A program made the translations under genes and the position numbers. DNA of 10,823 bases from Sedimenticola sp. (GTDB lineage Bacteria; Pseudomonadota; Gammaproteobacteria; Chromatiales; Chromatiaceae): assembly GCA_026197195.1 (NCBI GenBank), contig JAPHUG010000058.1:1-10823 (forward strand), read 5' to 3'. Below are positions 6,181-10,823 of this stretch, piece by piece. A model generated the notes under the pieces. The model worked only from the letters and a program-made list of their open reading frames with translations. It did no database searches and was not told the DNA's origin. How positions within the stretch are numbered: position 1 is the first letter of the stretch; every line of letters starts with the position of its first letter.

Positions 6181-8088
6181 TCATAAATGCTGCGAATTGT
6201 CAACTTTCTTGCTCTGTTTTATCTTGGGCAGTATCTCGCTCAAGAATGATACTATCAAATCAAGGCTTTTATGCGTACAGTTATTGACAGAACTCCAAGT
6301 AAGAGCGGAAAGCGGCTTATAAGCAGCTTGCTGCTTATAAGCCAAAATACCCACTGATCGAGCCAAACCTGGTTTCTTATAAGCCGATCCTGGCTTATAA
6401 ACTTTTCCCTGATTAAAAGGAATGCCCGGATTTTGCTTAAAGCCGGATTGCTTAAAGAATTCAGGCCAGCTTAAAGCGGATTGCTCGGCATTTTTCTTTA
6501 GGGATTGGAGGCTGACTTTATCAATCATCTGCCATGAGTGTATTCGGGTGCGTGAAATTATCTCCCCAGCATAAACACCAAATATCAACTCACCAATTGG
6601 CTCGCCGAACAATCCTTCTCTGTCGCTCCATTCCTTATACAAATTTATAACGAGATCGGTGCGCGCGCAATCGGTACCGCCCATGATATGAATATAGTCT
6701 GACCAGCTGGCATCGTCGGCGGCCATCCGCGCTTCTTCAAGGATTTCTGAATCAGTTATCGGGGTGCGGATTTTTCGAAGTTCTCGCCATACCGTGACAG
6801 GCGGCCCGCCGATCTGTTGAAATTGGCGAATTCCCCAGGCTTTGGCCCAGCTTTGCACGTCCTCAGCGGTAGATTGTGGCTGTTCACCAAACTCCTCAGG
6901 TGATAAGCCGTACCCATCAATATTTTTGGAAATGTATTTTGCGATATAACCGGTGGCCGTCCCCTTTGTGGGGTCGATCATCTCAGCCTTAAAGCGATAT
7001 TTGTCGGCCCCGTATTCTTCCGGGTTGTCAAGAAGGGCATAAGCCTGGCAAATGCTTATAAGGGACTTCATCTGATCGGGCTTGCAGAATAGTAAGAGGT
7101 GCCAATGGGGAGTGCCGTCGTGATGAGGCTCCGCAACCCGAAACCCATAAGGCCGCATGCCCTGACGATGTAATTTTGCCCTGATACGATTCCATACGCT
7201 TCGCAGATAATTTTGGCCGTCTCGGGGTGAGGACGTGTCATATTGTGGATTCACTTCGCCGCTTTCACTCAATACGGCATGAAAGCGTGAGGGACATGTG
7301 ATGGTCAAAAATACGGCCTGGTCGCCTCGTGCCATGGAATATTTCTCAAACCCACTTATACGAACCATCAGCTCTGCTCGACGTATTTTGGGGTTTGATA
7401 CCGATCCGTTAATCAGATCCTTTAGATCTACAATGTCACCCTCTTCATTAATCGCTTGAAAGGATTCGATGAACTCTGCCTTGTATTTTTCCTTGATCCG
7501 CATACGCTGGCGTATCTCAGGGCTGATATAGCAGGAGGCTTGTCGATGAACGAGCCCATTATTTATGGCTAAGGATTCGTAGGTTCTGATAGCATGGGTT
7601 TCAATTCTTCGCTTCCACCATTTGTGATGACACATGCGATTAAGTGCGCCGATTAAGTTACGAGCAGGATTTATTGCTTCAGGTAGGTATCCTTCGCCCT
7701 GTATATACTGGCAGATCGCTTTATAGGCTTTCGTTGTATCTGTGTATCCTTGCCGAATACGCTTGCATGCCCTGGCTTTTGCTTGGGCAATATTTCGGAT
7801 TTCTTCATCGGTAATGCTCAGCAGTTTGGCGAAAGACTGAAGTTTCTTTGATTGACGAAGTAAATCTAGATTGGCCTGTTGTTTTCCTTGCTGTGTTTTT
7901 GTGACTTTGTATTTTGTTGCAATGGCTGAGGCCAACTCTTTTGGGTAATGGCGAAGTTGATTGTGGATGAAGAACCGATCCCCATCCGTTGCATTAGGGT
8001 CACGCCACAGTCGTTCAACTGCTTCTGGTATATCAAATGGGGGCGGGGCATATATTTCTGCTCTCGGCCTGCTCCAATCGCAATACAT
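6181..8088 (-). CDS. Rolling-circle replication initiator, phage P2 gene A type (HUH endonuclease)
   Basis: The 635-aa protein has the features of the phage replication gene A family (P2 A and relatives), which nick one strand at the origin and start rolling-circle replication. Motif 1 is FLTITCPSRFH (260-270). The HUH metal site is PHWHLLLF (327-334) with H328 and H330. The paired catalytic tyrosines are Y381 and Y385 in GYIAKYISKN (380-389), the Y-x-x-x-Y spacing seen in P2 A. The N-terminal 250 residues are basic and helical, as in the family. The C-terminal tail (about 540-600) is low in complexity and rich in K, A, Y and G, and is encoded by a cluster of DNA palindromes (6314-6476). The ATG has AGGGGG 6 nt upstream, overlapping the end of alpA, with 3 nt between alpA stop and rep start. 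The protein should let the excised circle replicate. Confidence 0.92.
   Translation of the reverse strand: MYCDWSRPRAEIYAPPPFDIPEAVERLWRDPNATDGDRFFIHNQLRHYPKELASAIATKYKVTKTQQGKQQANLDLLRQSKKLQSFAKLLSITDEEIRNIAQAKARACKRIRQGYTDTTKAYKAICQYIQGEGYLPEAINPARNLIGALNRMCHHKWWKRRIETHAIRTYESLAINNGLVHRQASCYISPEIRQRMRIKEKYKAEFIESFQAINEEGDIVDLKDLINGSVSNPKIRRAELMVRISGFEKYSMARGDQAVFLTITCPSRFHAVLSESGEVNPQYDTSSPRDGQNYLRSVWNRIRAKLHRQGMRPYGFRVAEPHHDGTPHWHLLLFCKPDQMKSLISICQAYALLDNPEEYGADKYRFKAEMIDPTKGTATGYIAKYISKNIDGYGLSPEEFGEQPQSTAEDVQSWAKAWGIRQFQQIGGPPVTVWRELRKIRTPITDSEILEEARMAADDASWSDYIHIMGGTDCARTDLVINLYKEWSDREGLFGEPIGELIFGVYAGEIISRTRIHSWQMIDKVSLQSLKKNAEQSALSWPEFFKQSGFKQNPGIPFNQGKVYKPGSAYKKPGLARSVGILAYKQQAAYKPLSALTWSSVNNCTHKSLDLIVSFLSEILPKIKQSKKVDNSQHL
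6314..6476. repeat. Palindrome/iteron cluster inside rep 3' end, candidate replication origin
   Basis: Two strong hairpins lie close together. The first has 14-bp perfect arms, GGCTTATAAGCAGC (6314-6327) and its complement (6330-6343), separated by TT. The second has 9-bp perfect arms, TTATAAGCC (6377-6385) and GGCTTATAA (6392-6400), separated by 6 bases. Both share the core GCTTATAA. A third group follows, with GCTTAAAG three times (6435-6442, 6450-6457, 6469-6476), the first two in a CCGGATT context. HUH initiators of the P2 and phiX174 kind nick within their own gene, so an origin here would fit. Alternatives are a single-strand origin, Rep autoregulatory sites, or a by-product of repeated codons in the tail. 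Confidence 0.5.
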
Positions 8089-8091
8089 GGA

Positions 8092-8289
8092 TCACCCCCT
8101 GTCAGATGTGGAGGTGCGGATGCCTTGCTCGATATAGGTATCGAGATCCTGCCGTCTGTATCGAACAGATCTTGATCCAATCTTTACAAAGGGGATGCGT
8201 GCGCCTGCCCATCTGTCGCGTTCCAAGAAGGCTTTACTAACCCCTAGAAGATGGGCGGCTTCGGTTGTATTGAGTAACTGGTGTGACAT
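8092..8289 (-). CDS. alpA: AlpA-family DNA-binding regulator / excisionase
   Basis: The 65-aa protein has the MerR-like winged helix-turn-helix of the AlpA/HTH_17 group. The helix-turn-helix is TTEAAHLLGVSKAFLERDRW (8-27), followed by the wing and DNA-contact segment PFVKIGSRSVRYRRQDLDTYI (33-53, RYRRQDLD its core). In P4-like elements, AlpA proteins act as excisionases or activate int transcription. The ATG has AGGAG (8296-8300) 6 nt upstream. It sits directly before rep, 3 nt apart, so the two are cotranscribed and probably translationally coupled. Repeated GTACATATATA motifs lie about 75-110 bp upstream. Confidence 0.9.
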   Translation of the reverse strand: MSHQLLNTTEAAHLLGVSKAFLERDRWAGARIPFVKIGSRSVRYRRQDLDTYIEQGIRTSTSDRG

Positions 8290-8413
8290 GACAATCTCCT
8301 GTTTGAATTAACACTCAGGTGACTGTGCGGGTTCTTAGTGGATCAAGGGAATGCGTATTGCCGGTACATATATACGTATGCCGGGTACACGTACATATAT
8401 AGAGGGGAAATTG
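8290..8413 (-). promoter_or_regulatory. alpA-rep upstream region with repeated GTACATATATA
   Basis: This 124-bp gap contains GTACATATATA twice in direct orientation (8364-8374 and 8391-8401, 27 bp apart). An extra GGTAC lies between the copies (8384-8388), and each copy is preceded closely by a CCGG or CCGGG run. TACGTA palindromes overlap the first copy. Such spaced repeats upstream of a regulator gene look like an operator, perhaps for AlpA itself or for the 265-aa protein. I could not identify a good -35/-10 pair, and no terminator for the upstream gene is visible. Confidence 0.45.
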
Positions 8414-9211
8414 CTATTTTTGGGCTGCTCCTTCCCGATGTTCGTTTTTTTCAATGTTATTTTTTTGCCTTCCTATCCATTCTTCCAGGCGGTGTTCCTG
8501 GTCATCTGTAGTCAGTAGTCCTTTCAGATTATCTGGTACCAAAGGCCAGATTTTCTTAGCGGCTTGTCGGTTACTGAGATGCTGGAAGCTGTCTTCCCAT
8601 TTGGAAAACACGAAACTTTTTAATTCATCGTACTTGGCGGCACGCCTGGTTCCGCCTTTCTTGCTTTTTTGCTGATGCGTGGATTGTTTTTCAGCCATTA
8701 ACTCAGCGGTCGCGACCGCTTCAGTTGCCTGCAGTAGATAATCTAGTCTTAAGATTTCCCGCTGTGATGTGACCGTCTCAGGATCGACGCCGATTGATGA
8801 TAGGGTCTCTTTCATCAAGTCGCCCCCGCTTTCATCCTGCGCGGCACCGATTTGCGCCAAAGCAAGAATGGCAAAATATTCAGGCCATGTGGCGTTTGGG
8901 AAGCTGGATTGTCCTTGGATATCAAAATAGGGCATGTAGAGGCGAAGTGCATTGGTATCGGTCAGTACATAGCTGTCGCGGTCGGACTCGTCGTCCAGGG
9001 CGTTCAGAGCAGTTTGCTCTTGCAGCTGCCGCCCCTCTTCAAGTACCCAGCTCAGCGTATCCAGGGCGTCGGTGATCTGTTTTTCGTTACGCTTGTTCAA
9101 AAGCTCACGTGCGCGGATTGCCACCAAGTCCAGCTGGAATCCAAATGGCGCTGCCGGATCGATGGTGTCGCTCAAGGGGGCAAACTGATTGAAACTGTCT
9201 CGAAGGCTCAC
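8414..9211 (-). CDS. Unrecognised 265-aa protein between integrase and AlpA
   Basis: I do not recognise a named family. Residues 20-75 are helical and charged. The middle (80-175) is acidic to neutral, with the aromatic stretch LYMPYF (91-96). A basic linker (QQKSKKGGTRR, 180-190) leads to a C-terminal segment (193-250), where HLSNRQAAKKIWPLVPDN (211-228) reads like a helix-turn-helix, followed by a charged helix. That layout suggests a DNA-binding accessory or regulatory protein of the element. The GTG start is 2 nt after the integrase stop and is supported by GGAG (9221-9224) 9 nt upstream inside the integrase gene, so the two are one transcription unit. No catalytic motif is visible. Confidence 0.75.
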   Translation of the reverse strand: MSLRDSFNQFAPLSDTIDPAAPFGFQLDLVAIRARELLNKRNEKQITDALDTLSWVLEEGRQLQEQTALNALDDESDRDSYVLTDTNALRLYMPYFDIQGQSSFPNATWPEYFAILALAQIGAAQDESGGDLMKETLSSIGVDPETVTSQREILRLDYLLQATEAVATAELMAEKQSTHQQKSKKGGTRRAAKYDELKSFVFSKWEDSFQHLSNRQAAKKIWPLVPDNLKGLLTTDDQEHRLEEWIGRQKNNIEKNEHREGAAQK

Positions 9212-9213
9212 TA

Positions 9214-10500
9214 CTACTTTCTCCGGGATTCAAGGTAGACGACATTATCCTTGTTGGCGATGCCGATTTTTTGCTTGAGGAAGTCGGCTACTTGCTGCAT
9301 GGGGGCGCGCATCTGCTCCACATCGCAAATGATATAGCCGTCGGTGACATCGCCGCTGACCTTGTGGTTGATCAATCGCTTGATGGTGTAGTTGGAAAAG
9401 TCGAGGCTGTTGGCGATGGTGGCAAAGGTGCGGCGCAGGTCGTGCACGGAAAATTGGATCCCAGTCGCTTCGGTGATCAGACGCATCTGTCGGCGGGGCT
9501 CGATAAGGTGTTTCTTGCCGTCGCGATCAGGAAAGACGTATTCGTTAACCGCCAGCTCACGCCGTTCCTTCATAATCTCCATGACGAAATCACTAAGGGG
9601 CAGGGTAAAGGGTTCGCGGTTTTTAGGGTCCGGCAGATAGAGGCTGCGATCCTCTAGGTCAACATGCTCCCAGCGCAGCTTGGCGGCCTCCTGATGACGC
9701 AGGCCAGTAAATAGAATCAACAATAAGAAGTCGGCGATCACGTGGCTCGAGGTGAGCTTGTCCGGTCCCTTAATGTTCATGACTGCTTGGTGCCAGGGTG
9801 CGAGCTGATGCGGCTTGATAAAGTTCTTCCGTCGTTTTCTGGGATACCACGCCTTGGTGTGATTGAGGTACTCGACCGGGTTGCTGGACAGAACCGGCTG
9901 ACCATTACCATCCAGGTATTCGAAACGGGCAAAGTTGAGGAGGGCTTTGAGCGTACGAAAGACCGCGTTGGCTTGGTAAGGACCACTCTTGAGGCCGATC
10001 TCTCGGTGTCGCTTTGCGACCATTTTGATCGTGATTTCGGTGATGGCTTTTTTCTGCCAGGTTCCGAGGTCGTTTTCCATGTGTCGGGTGTAGTCGCTAA
10101 TAGTCTTAGGCTTAAGGTCTTTACGGGCTTTCTTATAGCCTTCGAAGGCTTGCTCTAGGGTGACGGCTTTAGCCTGGATCGTCTTGCGCTCGGCAATGGG
10201 GTCATCGCCCATGGCGATCTTGGCCAGTTCCCGTTGCGCCAGGCGTCGGGCCTCCTCCACTGTAAGAATGCCGTATTTGCCCAGGGTGATTCGTTTGACC
10301 TTACCTTTGATGCGCTTTTCGATGATAAACGACTTGGTTCCGTTTTTGGTCACACGCAGGGCAAAGCCGGGCAGATCGGCATCGCGAATGAATAATTGGC
10401 TTTTATTGAGCGGTGGCTCGACCGCATCCACCCTTTTTTTGGTCAGTTTGACCGGCTGATTCGTTTCAAATGTAGACACAATGTAGACACCCGGCTTCAA
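9214..10500 (-). CDS. int: P4-type tyrosine integrase
   Basis: The N-terminal ~100 residues match the arm-binding domain (DUF4102 type) of P4-like integrases: SQLFIRDADLPGFALRVTKNG (34-54) and LGKYGILTVEEARRLA (73-88). A SAM-like core-binding domain (~113-215) follows, then the catalytic domain with R268 (GLRHQEAAKL, 266-275), K293, H353 and R356 (SVHDLRRTFA, 351-360), H379 (LINHKV) and nucleophile Y389 (DGYI). All catalytic residues are present, so it should be active on the tRNA-Thr att site. The listed start is TTG at 10500 without a visible ribosome site; a GTG at codon 8 (10479) is an alternative, and neither is certain. The gene starts 120 bp from the right att copy, and a putative arm site lies within its first codons, which could let the integrase repress its own expression. 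Confidence 0.95.
   Translation of the reverse strand: MKPGVYIVSTFETNQPVKLTKKRVDAVEPPLNKSQLFIRDADLPGFALRVTKNGTKSFIIEKRIKGKVKRITLGKYGILTVEEARRLAQRELAKIAMGDDPIAERKTIQAKAVTLEQAFEGYKKARKDLKPKTISDYTRHMENDLGTWQKKAITEITIKMVAKRHREIGLKSGPYQANAVFRTLKALLNFARFEYLDGNGQPVLSSNPVEYLNHTKAWYPRKRRKNFIKPHQLAPWHQAVMNIKGPDKLTSSHVIADFLLLILFTGLRHQEAAKLRWEHVDLEDRSLYLPDPKNREPFTLPLSDFVMEIMKERRELAVNEYVFPDRDGKKHLIEPRRQMRLITEATGIQFSVHDLRRTFATIANSLDFSNYTIKRLINHKVSGDVTDGYIICDVEQMRAPMQQVADFLKQKIGIANKDNVVYLESRRK
10470..10488 (+). promoter_or_regulatory. Putative integrase arm-type site, right end
   Basis: This is the second copy of ATGTAGACACAATGTAGAC, identical to 140-158 and in the same orientation, with its two TGTAGAC units again 11 bp apart. 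It overlaps the first codons of int and is 131 bp from the right att core. Integrase bound here could bridge to the core during recombination and block int expression. Its role is inferred from position and from the match at the other end. Confidence 0.6.
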
Positions 10501-10619
10501 ATTTCAGCGGGGAGTGTAAAATGAATTCAAACAAGAAGGCAAGAAAAACTTAATTAAAACAAGAGGTAATAAAACAGCTGCAAAGAAATGCAAAGAAGTG
10601 CAAAAAGCCATAAAAATAT
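10501..10619 (-). promoter_or_regulatory. int upstream region, possible promoter
   Basis: There is no gene in these 119 AT-rich bases. On the minus strand an extended -10, TGT followed by TTTAAT (10561-10553), is a fair promoter candidate for int. A TTGCAG at 10583-10578 would be its -35 with a long 19-bp spacer, and this -35 overlaps the tandem repeats described separately. Transcription would start about 45 nt before the TTG start of int. Confidence 0.3.
10579..10608 (+). repeat. Three tandem 10-bp repeats beside the right att copy
   Basis: TGCAAAGAAA, TGCAAAGAAG and TGCAAAAAGC follow one another with no gap, starting at 10579, 10589 and 10599. The period of about one helical turn puts the same face forward in each copy. 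They end 11 bases before the att core. This is the usual place for excisionase or bending-protein sites, or for an operator over the int promoter. Confidence 0.6.
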
Positions 10620-10666
10620 TTTGTAATCAGCAGGTCGCGGGTTCGACTCCTGTCGCCAGCTCCATA
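10620..10666 (+). repeat. Right attachment-site copy (attR), tRNA-Thr 3' fragment
   Basis: This is the perfect 47-bp copy of 50-96. It contains the anticodon loop through CCA of tRNA-Thr but no 5' half: upstream of 10620 there is no acceptor or D stem, so it is not a functional tRNA. It marks the right boundary of the element; sequence to its right is the chromosomal DNA that once followed the tRNA gene. Confidence 0.95.
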
Positions 10667-10823
10667 ATTTCCCTCCACGCAAAATCAGTAAAAGCCTAAA
10701 AAACAGTTGGTTATAGGTGTTTTTCTGGATGCGCTGTAGGTGGTTTGATGCTTCCTTGGTGTATAAAGGGCAGTTTTGCTTAAAAACATCACTGTTTTAA
10801 GCAGGAAACCTTACCATTCTCTC
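10667..10823. other. Right chromosomal flank, no gene seen
   Basis: These 157 bases lie outside the element. I see no open reading frame that can be supported. An inverted repeat GCTTAAAA/TTTTAAGC (10778-10785 and 10795-10802) is present but lacks a T tract, so I do not call it a terminator. A TATAAA near 10762 could be part of a chromosomal promoter reading rightward. Confidence 0.5.

Noticed and set aside
6314..6476. CRISPR array
   Set aside because: The repeats are short, palindromic and unevenly spaced within a coding gene, with no uniform spacers and no cas genes.
7866..8180. A 104-codon minus-strand reading frame overlapping alpA and rep
   Set aside because: It lies in another frame of two genes with clear family motifs and good ribosome sites, and its product shows no recognisable features.
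8852..10158. Several plus-strand reading frames of 93-138 codons antisense to int and the 265-aa gene
   Set aside because: They are mirror frames of GC-rich coding DNA, without ribosome sites or family features.
10620..10666. A second tRNA-Thr gene at the right end
   Set aside because: Only the 3' part from the anticodon loop on is present; there is no acceptor 5' strand or D arm. It is the att duplicate.
10778..10802. Terminator, and possible kinship of its GCTTAAAA with the rep repeats
   Set aside because: There is no T tract after the stem. The shared 7-8 bp AT-rich word lies outside the element and is likely chance.

Overview
The window is a complete integrated mobile element of about 10.57 kb, with short stretches of host chromosome on both sides. 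A full tRNA-Thr(UGU) gene (19-94) lies at the left edge. The last 47 bp of that region (50-96) recur perfectly at 10620-10666, so these are the two attachment-site copies left by integration into the 3' end of the tRNA gene. The tRNA sequence, the P4-type integrase, the AlpA protein and the P2-A-type replication protein all suggest a gammaproteobacterium, perhaps in the Pseudomonas/Alteromonadales neighbourhood. I cannot name the genus.

Every protein gene is on the minus strand, read from the right end towards the tRNA. From right to left, the mobility and replication module (about 6180-10500) holds a tyrosine integrase, a 265-aa protein I do not recognise, an AlpA-type regulator/excisionase and a 635-aa HUH rolling-circle initiator of the phage P2 gene A type. 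No capsid, tail, packaging, terminase or conjugation gene is present. The element is therefore a replicating integrative element or a minimal phage satellite, not a prophage. Non-coding signals fit this: matching putative integrase arm sites at both ends (140-158 and 10470-10488), a three-copy 10-bp tandem repeat beside the right att copy, a repeated motif upstream of alpA, and a cluster of palindromes in the 3' end of rep that is a candidate replication origin.

The cargo module (391-6107) is a tight four-gene operon: a SAMHD1/dNTPase-like HD phosphohydrolase, a TSPPY-type DNA methyltransferase, a 364-aa protein with two C-terminal membrane segments that I do not recognise, and a 703-aa TobZ/NodU-family O-carbamoyltransferase. 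The last carries an extra C-terminal domain that looks like ASCH, a PUA-like fold that binds nucleobases or RNA. Neighbouring genes overlap or lie 12-21 nt apart, and by eye the cargo is clearly more AT-rich than the integrase.

A nucleotide hydrolase, a DNA methylase, a membrane protein and a carbamoyltransferase joined to a nucleobase-binding domain together look like a nucleic-acid or nucleotide modification system, plausibly anti-phage, sitting in the accessory slot of a mobile element. I do not recognise this gene set as any named defence system. The function is inference; the gene identities, except the 364-aa and 265-aa proteins, rest on visible motifs.
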